A stretch of DNA of 41,305 nucleotides from Alphaproteobacteria bacterium (GCA_003230015.1 QIGO01000155.1:1-41305); one strand, 5' to 3'. Shown: positions 25,211-33,469, counted from the first letter of the stretch. The notes: generated from the sequence alone by a model not told the origin. A program made the numbers and translations.

Positions 25211-26116
25211 ATGGATTTGCTTGAGCTACAGAAACGAGTGGGAGGGGGCCTTTTATGTTTCCCCGTTACTCATTTCGACGCCGACCTCCATTTCGACCCG
25301 GAAGGCTACCGGAGGCACATCGACTGGCTGCTCGGGCACCGTCCGGCCGCATTGTTCGCGGCGGGCGGCACCGGAGAATTCTTCTCCCTCGGCCTTGAGG
25401 AATATGGCGATGTCATCAAAGCGGCCGTGGAGGTGTCCGGCGGGCGCACGCCGGTTATCGCCGGTTGTGGTTATGGCACGGTTATGGCGACTGATTTTGC
25501 CAAAGCTGCCGAAGCAGCGGGTGCCGATGCGTTATTGCTCCTGCCGCCCTACCTGCTGCGCTCGGAACAGGAGGGCCTATACCGGCATTTCAAAGCGGTG
25601 TGCGGCAGCGTTGGGCTTGGAATCATTGTCTACAACAGGGATAACGCCATTCTACAGCCGGATACCTTGATGCGCTTGGCCGCTTCCTGTCCGAATCTGA
25701 TCGGCTTTAAGGATGGCCATGGCGATATCGAACTGTTGACCCGGATCCGCCATATGCTTGGCGACCGGCTGATCTATATCGGTGGGATGCCGACGGCCGA
25801 ATTATTCGCCACGCCTTACCGGGCCGCGGGGATATCGACCTATTCGTCGGCCGTTTTCAACTTTATTCCCGAATGCGCAAAGGAATTTTTTAGCGCCGTA
25901 CTGGATGACGATCATGCCAGGACAACGGCGTTGCTCAAGTCATTCTTCTTGCCCTATCTGGAAATCCGCAACCGATGCAATGGCTATGCGGTCAGTATCG
26001 TCAAGGCCGGGTTACGCGTTGTCGGACGCGATGCCGGGCCGGTCCGCGCGCCGATCACCGATTTGACCGCGGCGGAACACGGTGAGTTAGCGGCAATCAT
26101 CGACCGAATGACCTGA
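25211..26116 (+). CDS. kdgD: 5-dehydro-4-deoxyglucarate dehydratase
   Basis: This 301-residue DapA/NAL-superfamily TIM-barrel lyase should convert 5-dehydro-4-deoxy-D-glucarate to 2,5-dioxopentanoate (alpha-ketoglutarate semialdehyde), water and CO2 in glucarate/galactarate breakdown. The subfamily signature is visible: LLCFPVTHFDADLHFD, AAGGTGEFFSL, then IIVYNRDNA with the catalytic Tyr, and NLIGFKDGHGD with the Schiff-base Lys. YSSAVFNFIPECA and FFLPYLEIRNRCNGYAVSIVKAG also fit. The ribosome site is weak. It is divergent from the GntR/ABC operon, suggesting that operon imports a uronate-, aldarate- or pectin-like compound. N-acetylneuraminate lyase is a distant relative, but the motifs fit KdgD better. 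Confidence 0.93.
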   Translation: MDLLELQKRVGGGLLCFPVTHFDADLHFDPEGYRRHIDWLLGHRPAALFAAGGTGEFFSLGLEEYGDVIKAAVEVSGGRTPVIAGCGYGTVMATDFAKAAEAAGADALLLLPPYLLRSEQEGLYRHFKAVCGSVGLGIIVYNRDNAILQPDTLMRLAASCPNLIGFKDGHGDIELLTRIRHMLGDRLIYIGGMPTAELFATPYRAAGISTYSSAVFNFIPECAKEFFSAVLDDDHARTTALLKSFFLPYLEIRNRCNGYAVSIVKAGLRVVGRDAGPVRAPITDLTAAEHGELAAIIDRMT

Positions 26117-26529
26117 TATCCGTACCTGCGCGGGATCGGGTTTCAATATTATGACGCGCGCCACCTACCCTTTCTGTCACGACGGCCATGCGGCAACAAT
26201 CTGCCGCAGGCGCAAACACGACTCTGGATCAAACAGCAGGGTAGGTTTCGCGGTTGCACGACCCATCGCCCGGTCAGGACCAAAGTCCGGATACCACGTC
26301 GATTAGGAGCAGGTGTGGACGAGCGGCTCAAAACTGGTCGCAGCTCGATAATTCGTCCAGCCCTCAGTTCGCCAACGGGCAACACGGACTTTTCGGCCGC
26401 CGGCCGGGAAATCACCAACCGGTCTTGCGCATTCCCCCGTATCTCACTATCATCCTATTAGGCTCTTGAGCTATTATACCAATTTGCGAATCTCGCCGTG
26501 CGGACGGCTGAAAATTGGCAGGAAAATCA
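26117..26529. other. Gene-poor spacer with a possible gene remnant
   Basis: No intact gene is convincing in these 413 bp. On the minus strand, roughly 26188-26307, one frame reads YPDFGPDRAMGRATAKPTLL and ends AAWPS-stop. It looks protein-like but is blocked upstream by an in-frame stop, so it may be the 3' tail of a lost gene; I do not recognise it. The right end (around 26472, CTATTATACCAATTTG) is AT-rich and may be the old promoter of the broken binding-protein gene that follows. Confidence 0.35.
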
Positions 26530-27250
26530 ATGACCATCAAGTGTGCCGTTATCGCGGTTGCCGCAAGCCTGAGCTTGTTTGGCTTTGCCGCAACGGCAGC
26601 CGACTACCAAGAAGCGCCAATACTCAGTGAGATGGTTTAGGCAGATACGCTGCCACCCGTGGATGAACGCTTGCCCACCAACCCACGAGTCATCGAGCCC
26701 CAGAACGAAGTTGGGACTTACGGCGGCACGATCCGTCGGGGATCGGCTCTATTATTTCCCGTTCCTTTACGTCAACATGACCCGGGAACCGCTCATTACC
26801 TATAACTACCCGTTCCCAGGCGACGCCCCGCCACAGCCTAACTTGGCCGAATCTTGGACCTTCAACGACGAAGGTACCGAAATGGCGATTAAGATACGAG
26901 AGGGGATAAAGTGGTCCGACGGCGCGCCTTTCACAACCGACGACATCATGTTTTATTGGTACGACGTGATGCTCGACGAGAATACCTCGGTGCCAATGGC
27001 GCCCGCGCTGTTCGTCGAAGCTGGTGTGGTACCCGAGCTCGAACAGATTGATGCCCTGACTATCAAGTTGATCTTCCCAGTCCCTTACAATTACGCTGAG
27101 CAATCACTGGCTGCGATCTGGGATAATTTCGCCTGGCCGAAGCATTTTCTGAGCGAATTCCATCCGCGATACAACAGCAACGCCACCTATGAAGATTTCA
27201 ACAAATTCGCTCCCTATTGGTCTGACCGTTCGAAAGTCACACTCGGCGCA
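26530..27250 (+). pseudogene. Broken family-5 substrate-binding protein gene
   Basis: Translation begins MTIKCAVIAVAASLSLFGFA, a clear signal peptide, and continues YQEAPILSEMV before an in-frame TAG at 26638. The same frame then resumes ADTLPPVDERLPTNPRVIEP and EVGTYGGTIRRGS, typical of the family-5 N-terminus. Around 26737-26750 homology jumps to another frame (LYYFPFLYVNMTREPLITY, later REGIKWSDGAPFTTDDIMFYW) with part of the usual sequence missing. The gene is cut at about 27250 after WSDRSKVTLGA by an IS3-family element, and its C-terminal half is not found beyond the IS. It is a paralogue of the intact binding protein at 22260-24302. The damage is multiple and old; it cannot make a working binding protein. 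Confidence 0.9.
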
Positions 27251-27303
27251 TGTGCTCTGCCCCCATTCTTTGGACCGCCGGAGGTTGGAGTTTTCCGGCT
27301 TGA

Positions 27304-28122
27304 TCAGGGTGACGGGCTGGTGGCGCCCCCCGATTTTGTCAGCGTGATCGGGACGTTGTTGCCGATCGCGCCATGTGGTCGTTCTTCGTTGTAGTATCTA
27401 CGCCAAGCCTCCAACTTTTCAGCCGCATCTGCAAGTGTCAGAAACCAGTGCTGGTTCAGGCACTCGGCCCGGAACCTGCTATTGAAGGCTTCGATGAACG
27501 CATTGTCGGTCGGCTTCCCCGGCCGCGAGAAGTCCAGAACGACGCCGCGCTGATAGGCCCACAGATTCATGTCGCGAGAGATAAACTCGCTGCCTTGGTC
27601 AACCCGGATCGTCTTTGGATAGCCGGTCCGGCGGCACACCCGATCCAAGGTCGCCACGACGTCTTCACCGCGATAGCTAAACCGGGCGTCGAGTACCGGC
27701 ACATAGCGCGAGAAGGTATCGACGACCGTCAGCACCCGTAGCTTCTTGCCCGTCGCGAGCTGGTCATGCACGAAGTCCATGGCCCAGACATCGTTCGGCC
27801 CCACCGCTTTCTGGCGACCTTCGCGCAGCTTGGCTTTCACCCGCCGCTTCGGCGTCTTGTTCCTGAGTTGCATGCCCAACTCCCTGTAGATGCGATATAC
27901 TTTCTTGATGTTGATCTGCCAACCTTCACGTTCCAGCAGCACATGGACGCGGCGATAGCCATAGCGCACACGTGTTTGGCAGATCTCTTTGATCCGTTTT
28001 TCAACGGCGGCCTGATCGGCGCGGCGGGATTTGTAGTGATACGTCGAACGGTCAAATCTCAGAGCCCCACAAGCCCGTCGGATCGACACCGCCCAATCGC
28101 GGCACATCCCGGCAACCAACAC
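27304..28122 (-). CDS. IS3-family transposase OrfB
   Basis: This 272-residue DDE integrase-core transposase has an N-terminal HTH_21-like region (RIKEICQTRVRYGYRRVHVLLEREG) and a catalytic core with the first Asp in NDVWAMDFVHD, the second in IRVDQGSEFIS, and the Glu in DNAFIEAFNSRFRAECL. The C-terminal EAWRRYYNEERPH motif is typical of IS3 members, probably of the IS407-like group. The start is a GTG 17 bp after the orfA stop; in living IS3 elements OrfB is usually made as an OrfAB frameshift fusion. Since orfA lacks its 5' end, normal expression is doubtful. Confidence 0.93.
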   Translation of the reverse strand: MLVAGMCRDWAVSIRRACGALRFDRSTYHYKSRRADQAAVEKRIKEICQTRVRYGYRRVHVLLEREGWQINIKKVYRIYRELGMQLRNKTPKRRVKAKLREGRQKAVGPNDVWAMDFVHDQLATGKKLRVLTVVDTFSRYVPVLDARFSYRGEDVVATLDRVCRRTGYPKTIRVDQGSEFISRDMNLWAYQRGVVLDFSRPGKPTDNAFIEAFNSRFRAECLNQHWFLTLADAAEKLEAWRRYYNEERPHGAIGNNVPITLTKSGGATSPSP

Positions 28123-28139
28123 ACGCTTCCGAGCAGGCC

Positions 28140-28328
28140 TCAGAGCTTTCGTTTGACAATGTCCTGCAGCATCGCTTTGTCCAGTGACAGATCAGCGACG
28201 ATCTTCTTCAAGCGGCCGTTCTCATCCTCGAGCTGCTTCAGCCGCTTCATCTCGCTCGGCAGCAGACCCGCATACTTCTTCTTCCAGTTGAAGTAGGTCG
28301 CCGGGCTGATCCCAGCCTTGCGACAGCC
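28140..28328 (-). pseudogene. IS3-family orfA, 5'-truncated remnant
   Basis: The readable segment is CRKAGISPATYFNWKKKYAG, then SEMKRLKQLEDENGRLKKIVADL and LQDIVKRKL-stop. This is the C-terminal two thirds of an IS3 OrfA, with the end of the HTH and the leucine-zipper region. An in-frame TAG lies immediately upstream (about 28329-28331), and the expected first ~25 residues are absent. Confidence 0.85.
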
Positions 28329-28461
28329 CTAAAGCTCCGCGGCTACACGTGACGATAATTCGCACAGGGCACGCCCCCAAGAGCCTGCAACGGTGAGGCA
28401 GAGCCATTCTGGCGACGGCGTGGCCGCCCACATCCTGATCGTCAAAAAATTGGACGAGGAA

Positions 28462-29250
28462 ATGAGGTTAACCGAAGAGCAGCGATTCTTCTTCGACATT
28501 AAAGGGTATCTTGTCTTGCCAGATGTTCTGGACGAAGACATCGTCGAGCGACTGAAGGCCTACATCAATATCTTGGAAACAGCGCCACAGTCACTGCCGC
28601 CGGCCGACCGCGGCCTGCCCGGCGGTCCCGCCGCGGAACTGATCGACCACCCCGCCGTTATGGGGGCGTTGGAGTTCGCCATCCATGAGAACCGCGATAA
28701 GATCCGTCTGGAAGCCGCCCACTGCTCAATTCGCACAGCCGGTGATACACCGCCGCTCGGCCCCCATGCCGGGGGTCGTACGGTCAACCCAAACTATAGT
28801 TACCAATATCATGACGGTTGTATCTTCGCAGGCATGACGCGCGTCGTTTTTGAGCTCAACCCGGTAAGTCACGGTGCCGGCGGCACCTATTTTAAGCCCG
28901 GATCACACAAAGCAAACTTTCCCATTCCGCCCGCTGTCAAGAATATCGGTCACGCACTATTCGAAACCTACGGCTGCCCTGCCGGATCCATGGTGGTTTT
29001 TTCAGAAGCGGTTTGCCACTCGTCGGCACCTTGGTTAGACGAGAGCCGACCCCGTATCGCCATCTTTTATGCCTACAACCATATCAACTTGCGGCACCAC
29101 AAACCCGCCTTCAACCCAGACGTAATCGCCGGACTTTCCGAACCGCGGCGTCGGTTATTCCATGAGGTCTATCATCGCCTCTGGGATACGCGGGCCGAAC
29201 GTGATCCCGTCGGCGTCCACCGGGCAAGTCGGCAGGGCGCGGTGCGGTGA
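28462..29250 (+). CDS. Phytanoyl-CoA dioxygenase (PhyH) family protein
   Basis: This ~262-residue protein looks like a non-haem Fe(II)/2-oxoglutarate-dependent oxygenase. It has the PhyH N-terminus (LTEEQRFFFDIKGYLVLPDVLDEDIVERL), a metal-site region around LGPHAGG and YSYQYHDGCIFAG, the family block GAGGTYFKPGSHKANFP, a distal EAVCHSSAPW with the likely third ligand His, and SRPRIAIFYAYNH with the oxoglutarate-binding Arg. The subfamily resembles those next to sugar ABC transporters and catabolic genes; the substrate cannot be deduced. ATG 28462 follows GACGAGGAA and is preferred over 28393, which reaches toward the IS remnant. Its promoter region is very close to the IS deletion junction. 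Confidence 0.87.
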   Translation: MRLTEEQRFFFDIKGYLVLPDVLDEDIVERLKAYINILETAPQSLPPADRGLPGGPAAELIDHPAVMGALEFAIHENRDKIRLEAAHCSIRTAGDTPPLGPHAGGRTVNPNYSYQYHDGCIFAGMTRVVFELNPVSHGAGGTYFKPGSHKANFPIPPAVKNIGHALFETYGCPAGSMVVFSEAVCHSSAPWLDESRPRIAIFYAYNHINLRHHKPAFNPDVIAGLSEPRRRLFHEVYHRLWDTRAERDPVGVHRASRQGAVR

Positions 29251-29320
29251 TCGGACATTCACAGCACAACATTGCCGGCGGATTTCGATCGAACAGCAAA
29301 CCGGTCGGCCGCAACGATAG

Positions 29321-30055
29321 TCAAGGCCCCTTTGGCGCCTGCCAATAGATGTCCGCGACATGGTCGAGGTGAACTTTCATGGCTTTCTCGGCGGCATCGG
29401 GATCGCGGTCGCGGATCGCGTCAAAGACGCGCTCATGGTCCTCGTAAACTTTTACAGGACTCGCACCGACCCGTGCGGAAACGCTGCGCTGCTCGGCGAG
29501 CCACTCGGAAAGCGCGGCGTCCAAAGCGGTGAATATCGGATTGGCCACGGCGGCAAATATGGCGCTATGAAAAGCTATATCGCTTCGTTCAAAGGCCGGC
29601 CCGTCACCAATATCCGCTTTATTGGCAGCCAGGGTTTTTTCTATGGCGGCAATATCTTCGTCCGATGCGCTCACCGCTGCGCGCCGCACGACGGCGCCCT
29701 CAAACAGCAGCCGTGCGTCCTGGAAATGGCGGATACCCTCGGGTTTCGAAAGAAACAGGCGCGCCGCCCCCCCCAGTTCATTGACCAACGCAGATGGCGT
29801 CGGCTCAACGACCCGAGCACGTTCGCCGCTGCTAACTTGGATCAATCCCATCTTCTGAAGAGCAAACATGGCCTCACGAACCGCCGTCCGGCCGACGCCA
29901 AACTGCTCCATGACCTCACGCTCGGACGGCAGGCGAGCGCCCGGACCGTACTCGCCGGAGTGAATAAGGCTCTCCAATTCCGTGACGACGTCTTCGTAAA
30001 GCTTCCGGCGGCGAATTTGGCGTTTTAACAATGGTTTATTTGTGGTCATTCCCAT
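29321..30055 (-). CDS. NanR-like GntR/FCD transcriptional regulator (copy 1)
   Basis: This 244-residue protein has a GntR winged helix (LIHSGEYGPGARLPSEREVMEQFGVGRTAVREAMFALQKMGLI) and an FCD domain. Several stretches closely follow E. coli NanR, the sialic-acid regulator: a GERARVxxP-type wing, NELGGAARLFLSKPEGIRHF, and SDIAFHSAIFAAVANPIF. The ligand is not necessarily sialate; such NanR-like proteins control many sugar and sugar-acid operons. It converges with the PhyH gene and is about 280 bp from the end of the alpha/beta hydrolase gene, so it may be transcribed alone. It is clearly paralogous to the regulator at 32786-33469. Confidence 0.9.
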   Translation of the reverse strand: MGMTTNKPLLKRQIRRRKLYEDVVTELESLIHSGEYGPGARLPSEREVMEQFGVGRTAVREAMFALQKMGLIQVSSGERARVVEPTPSALVNELGGAARLFLSKPEGIRHFQDARLLFEGAVVRRAAVSASDEDIAAIEKTLAANKADIGDGPAFERSDIAFHSAIFAAVANPIFTALDAALSEWLAEQRSVSARVGASPVKVYEDHERVFDAIRDRDPDAAEKAMKVHLDHVADIYWQAPKGP

Positions 30056-30333
30056 CCGTCAATGCTGCGTGTAAGCAGTTAGTCTACCGCAGACCCTATG
30101 CCATGTCTATCATTCAGTCAGGCTATCAGACTATCAACTAGGTTAGAAGAATGCCCCGTTCGAGGTGCACCTGTTTAAGCAGGAAGGCTGCGCCGCGAGC
30201 CTTAACGAAAGTTTGCATCTACATGCCCGCGGTCCAGCGCTGCGCAAAAGCGCGCCTGGCAAGATGTCTCCGACGTAATTCGTCTCGAGATGCCCACCAA
30301 GCCAGTCTGGCAGGCGCCTACCGCAGTCGCTAT

Positions 30334-31338
30334 CTAGTCAGCGGCGATAGTTTGCAGCCATTGAGCCGCCCGCTTTATGGCGACCTGGCTAATCGGCGCC
30401 AGCGTCAGCGCCTCAAGAAACGCGTGCGGAGCGTCGGGGTAGCGATCGACGGAAACGCTAATCCCGGCGCCCTCCAGAGCTGCCGCAAATGCCTCATTCT
30501 CGTCATGTAGAATGTCCCTGCCCGCGATCACCAGATGGGCCGGCGGAAGACCGGCAAGGTGAGCGCGCAGGGGCGAGGCCAACGGCTCTCGGCGCCGCGT
30601 CTCGTCGCGGCAATAACACCGCCAGAACCATGAGATTTTCTCGCAAGTAAGCTGGAATGGCTCGGCACTAAACAACCGGTAAGACGGGCGCGTCAGGTCA
30701 CAATCGTAAACGCCGTAGTTGAGTAACATTCCCAAGGCTGGAATATGCCCCGCATCTCGCATGGCCAGGGCCAGTGCGGCGGCTAGATTTGCCCCTGAGG
30801 AATCACCGCCCAGAACCATTCTCTCAGCCGCCAAACCCAATGACGCGCTGCGCTCCCGAAGGTCGTGAATGGCGGCCAGGCATGCCTCGGAAATGTGAGG
30901 ATAGACAGTCTCCGGAGCGCGTGGATAGTCAAGTCCAATGACCGCCCAGCCGCTGGCGGCTGCATACTCACGCATCAGCCGGTCATGGGTGTCGATACCA
31001 AGTAGCGCCCAACCGCCCCCGTGCAAATAAACAAGTGTACGCGCTGGCCGCCTTGCCGTAGGCCGATAGAGCCGTGCCTTCATCGGCCCTTCCACCGCCG
31101 CCAACTCGAGATCGAGTATCTCGGCCATGGCAGGCCCCCCTTGGTTCCAAGGGTGACGAACCGCCGCCGCGGTTGCACGAAGCTGTTGTAGGGAAGGCTC
31201 TTGTGAACCTAAGGAAACCGACCCGGAATTCAGCGCTTCGAGGAATGCGTGCAGACCATCATAGAGCTCACTGGCCGGATCTCCGGCGCCCTGAGTTTCC
31301 ATTTTTTCGAGTTTCGCATTTTCCTCGGACGGCGGCAT
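30334..31338 (-). CDS. Alpha/beta hydrolase (HSL-type esterase/lipase family)
   Basis: This ~334-residue cytoplasmic hydrolase has the hormone-sensitive-lipase pattern: oxyanion motif YLHGGGW, nucleophile elbow GGDSSGANLA, acid residue in VIAGRDILHDENEAF and catalytic His in PDAPHAFLE. It should hydrolyse a small ester or lactone. The gene lies 20 bp after the Ldh-family dehydrogenase gene on the same strand, suggesting a two-gene catabolic unit. The track start at 31350 is TTG; ATG 31338 is preferred, and ATG 31302 is also possible since the N-terminal ~40 residues are poorly conserved. Confidence 0.88.
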   Translation of the reverse strand: MPPSEENAKLEKMETQGAGDPASELYDGLHAFLEALNSGSVSLGSQEPSLQQLRATAAAVRHPWNQGGPAMAEILDLELAAVEGPMKARLYRPTARRPARTLVYLHGGGWALLGIDTHDRLMREYAAASGWAVIGLDYPRAPETVYPHISEACLAAIHDLRERSASLGLAAERMVLGGDSSGANLAAALALAMRDAGHIPALGMLLNYGVYDCDLTRPSYRLFSAEPFQLTCEKISWFWRCYCRDETRRREPLASPLRAHLAGLPPAHLVIAGRDILHDENEAFAAALEGAGISVSVDRYPDAPHAFLEALTLAPISQVAIKRAAQWLQTIAAD

Positions 31339-31358
31339 ATTCTCGGTCAACAGCTGGG

Positions 31359-32438
31359 TCAGGCCGCGGGAAACAAAGGCCCGGCGTCGACACCAAGTGC
31401 GACAGCCTGTTCGGCAATATCGTCAATCGTCTGGGCCGCCAGCAAGATACCCGCGCGCGCGTATTCGCGTTCAAAATCAGCCTCGATTTCCCCGGGAACA
31501 AACAACCGCTCGACACCTGCGCGACGTCGCGACGTATGGACTTGTTCTCGGGCATGGATAATCCGCGCCTGGAGTGTCGCCGGTTCGACGAATGCCCCTA
31601 TATCGATGGCGATGAAAAATTGTCCGTCGAGGCCCGCCGTCGGGCCGTCAACCATATTGCCTAACTCGCTACCGTAGGCCGCCCCGGAAAGCAGGCTCGC
31701 GAGCAAGCCGACCATCATGCCCAACCCAACGCCTTTATGGGCACCGATGGGCTGGATAAGCCCTTCAAGCGCACGGCTGGCGTCCGTTGTCGGATTGCCA
31801 TCCACATCAAAGGCCCAGTCCGCAGGTATCGGGCTGCCCTTTTGGTGATAGACGCGGATCTTGCCATGCGCCGTGGCGCCGAAAGCGAAATCAAGTACGA
31901 GGGGGTCCTGCCTCCCCCCGATGGCAATCGACAACGGGTTAATGCCGACGATTTTGTCTCTGCCTCCCCACGGGGCCATCGTCGGCAGGGCATTTGTGCC
32001 ACATAGTCCGACCATATCCTGGCTGGCAGCTCGCAGGGTATACCAATCCAAGGCACCGCAGTGGTTTGAGCCGCGCAGAGCCGCGAACGCCACGCCATTC
32101 TCGCGCGCGGAGTCGATCGCGGCATCCATTGCGAACGTACCGCCGATCTGGCCCATGGCATTGCCGCCGTCGACGACGAGGGCGCCGCGGCGTTTCGAAA
32201 CGATTCTTGGGCGACCCTTCGGGTCAACGCCTTCCAAGGTCAGCTTTTTTACATAATCGGGAACACGCAAGACGCCATGCGAATGCACCCCGCGCCTGTC
32301 TGAATGCACGAGGGTTTCCGCCAGCAGGGAGGCGTCTGCCCCGCTCATACCACAGGCTAGAAATATCCCGCTTGTCACCGTGAGCAGATCGTCGGCCTTG
32401 ACCCGGCCATCGCTCTCGCTTTTTGGATAGACCGCCAT
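31359..32438 (-). CDS. Ldh-family NAD(P)H-dependent oxidoreductase (malate/L-lactate dehydrogenase type)
   Basis: This 359-residue protein belongs to the Ldh family of unusual-fold dehydrogenases, which also includes ureidoglycolate, sulfolactate and 2,3-diketo-L-gulonate enzymes. Visible motifs are SDRRGVHSHGVLRVPDYV, RGSNHCGALDWYTLRA with the catalytic His, and DFAFGATAHGKIRVY; the C-terminus has the usual helical dimer region. It probably oxidises a 2-hydroxy acid or reduces a 2-oxo acid. It is the first gene of a pair with the alpha/beta hydrolase and is preceded by a ~350 bp spacer with hairpin and operator-like symmetry. The substrate is unknown. Confidence 0.9.
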   Translation of the reverse strand: MAVYPKSESDGRVKADDLLTVTSGIFLACGMSGADASLLAETLVHSDRRGVHSHGVLRVPDYVKKLTLEGVDPKGRPRIVSKRRGALVVDGGNAMGQIGGTFAMDAAIDSARENGVAFAALRGSNHCGALDWYTLRAASQDMVGLCGTNALPTMAPWGGRDKIVGINPLSIAIGGRQDPLVLDFAFGATAHGKIRVYHQKGSPIPADWAFDVDGNPTTDASRALEGLIQPIGAHKGVGLGMMVGLLASLLSGAAYGSELGNMVDGPTAGLDGQFFIAIDIGAFVEPATLQARIIHAREQVHTSRRRAGVERLFVPGEIEADFEREYARAGILLAAQTIDDIAEQAVALGVDAGPLFPAA

Positions 32439-32785
32439 CCAGGTCTCCTAGCGCGCTCGGCTCAATCAAATTTTCGCCGCATGGCAACCAGTGGCGAGCC
32501 CAACGGTCTTACAGGTTTGCCACGACGCATTCTGCCACCATTATTCCAATTCAGCCTCTATCTTACTGTTTTTACGCCTGTTTTTCAAGTACAAATCGCC
32601 AGATATACATTATTTTGTCTAGTGTATCCAATTTGGTATCAGTAGATAGCCGGTGCTGGAAGGCGTGCCGAACCGGCCGGCTTCCAGCACCGGCATCGTC
32701 TTCAGTGACAGGCCAATTTCTGGATGCCGGCGCGGTTGTTTCGATGGTCTCGGTAACGCTGGATAGCCTCAGCCACTGACCGGTG
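32439..32785. promoter_or_regulatory. Spacer upstream of the Ldh gene with operator-like dyad and large hairpin
   Basis: This 347-bp interval has no convincing gene. On the minus strand, GATACCAAATTGGATAC (32623-32639) is a near-palindrome around CCAAATTGG. This symmetric element would suit the GntR/FCD regulator encoded immediately upstream. A perfect 14-bp stem GCCGGTGCTGGAAG (32649-32662) / CTTCCAGCACCGGC (32681-32694) with an 18-nt loop follows the NanR-like gene and could end its transcript. The AT-rich stretch around 32570-32640 likely holds the Ldh promoter, but no exact -35/-10 pair is assigned. Confidence 0.5.
32649..32694 (-). terminator. Hairpin downstream of NanR-like regulator copy 2
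   Basis: A perfect 14-bp GC-rich inverted repeat with an 18-nt loop lies about 90 bp after the stop codon of the regulator. It lacks an obvious U-tract, so it is either a Rho-assisted terminator or a structural leader element of the Ldh transcript. Confidence 0.55.
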
Positions 32786-33469
32786 CTATTTCGTCGTATG
32801 TTGCCAATACAGGCGCGAGACCGAGTCTAGGTGCCGCTCCATGGCACCTTCGGCAGCGACCGCGTCGCGGGCGGCGATAGCATCAAAGATCGCCTTATGC
32901 TCGGCAAAGACACCCTCGAATGTAGCACCTGCCTTTGCCGAAACATCCCTCTGCTCAGCCAGCCACTCATTGAGCGCCATGTTGAGAGAGGTAAAAATCT
33001 GATTTCGGGAAATCATCGCGAGCGTATAGTGGAACATCATATCCGTGCTCGCGAATGTCTTGTGATCACTAGCTCTGCGATTTTCTTCCAGGGCGCTTTC
33101 CAGTGCCGCGATATCATCGTCGGTGGCATGCAGTGCCGCCTTGCGGGCCAAGCCAATCTCAAGCAGCGCACGGGCGTCCTGCAAATATCGGATACCTTCC
33201 GGGCGGCTCAGAAGATGCCGCGCCGGGCCCGAGAGTTCACTGACCATAGTATCGGCGGTGGGTCTTGAGACCCGCGCCGCAGCACCGGGTCGCGCGGTAA
33301 GCAGGCCTTTTCGCTGTAGCGCGAACAAGGCCTCACGAACACTGGACCGCCCGGCACCGAACTGCTCCATCAGCTTGCGCTCTGAAGGAATTCTGTCGCC
33401 AATCTGAAGTTTGCCTGAAAAAATCAGCAGTTCCAAATGATCGGCGATCTCTTCATATTTCTTCCGCAT
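32786..33469 (-). CDS. NanR-like GntR/FCD transcriptional regulator (copy 2)
   Basis: This 227-residue protein is a paralogue of the regulator at 29321-30055. It has a GntR helix-turn-helix (LQIGDRIPSERKLMEQFGAGRSSVREALFALQRKGLL) and an FCD domain with SELSGPARHLLSRPEGIRYLQDARALLE, STDMMFHYTLAMISRNQIF and EHKAIFDAIAARDAVAAE. It resembles E. coli NanR but has a shorter N-terminus. It lies between the lactonase/transport operon and the Ldh/hydrolase pair and may regulate either. The ribosome site (GGAAGT) is weak. Confidence 0.9.
   Translation of the reverse strand: MRKKYEEIADHLELLIFSGKLQIGDRIPSERKLMEQFGAGRSSVREALFALQRKGLLTARPGAAARVSRPTADTMVSELSGPARHLLSRPEGIRYLQDARALLEIGLARKAALHATDDDIAALESALEENRRASDHKTFASTDMMFHYTLAMISRNQIFTSLNMALNEWLAEQRDVSAKAGATFEGVFAEHKAIFDAIAARDAVAAEGAMERHLDSVSRLYWQHTTK

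Larger units (their letters stand above)
27251..28328 (-). mobile_element. Truncated IS3-family insertion sequence
   Basis: The element contains an intact orfB (27304-28122) and the 3' part of orfA (28140-28328). The orfB-side end lies near 27251, where the binding-protein homology stops and TGTGCTCTGCCCCC begins, a plausible terminal inverted repeat. The orfA-side end is missing: the family sequence begins abruptly at CRKAGISPATYFNW, and no matching inverted repeat is visible to the right. The element is therefore probably immobile by itself. No target-site duplication can be shown because the right-hand flank was lost. Confidence 0.85.

Noticed and set aside
25211-26116. Alternative call of kdgD as N-acetylneuraminate lyase because NanR-like regulators are nearby
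   Set aside because: The motifs CFPVTHFD, VYNRDNA and GFKDGHGD fit 5-dehydro-4-deoxyglucarate dehydratase, and no other sialate genes (nanE, nanK, TRAP-type siaPQM) are present.
26149-26418. 89-aa minus-strand ORF
   Set aside because: The listed frame is Arg/Pro/Cys-rich and not protein-like; only a short segment in another frame looks like a possible gene tail, recorded under the spacer entry.
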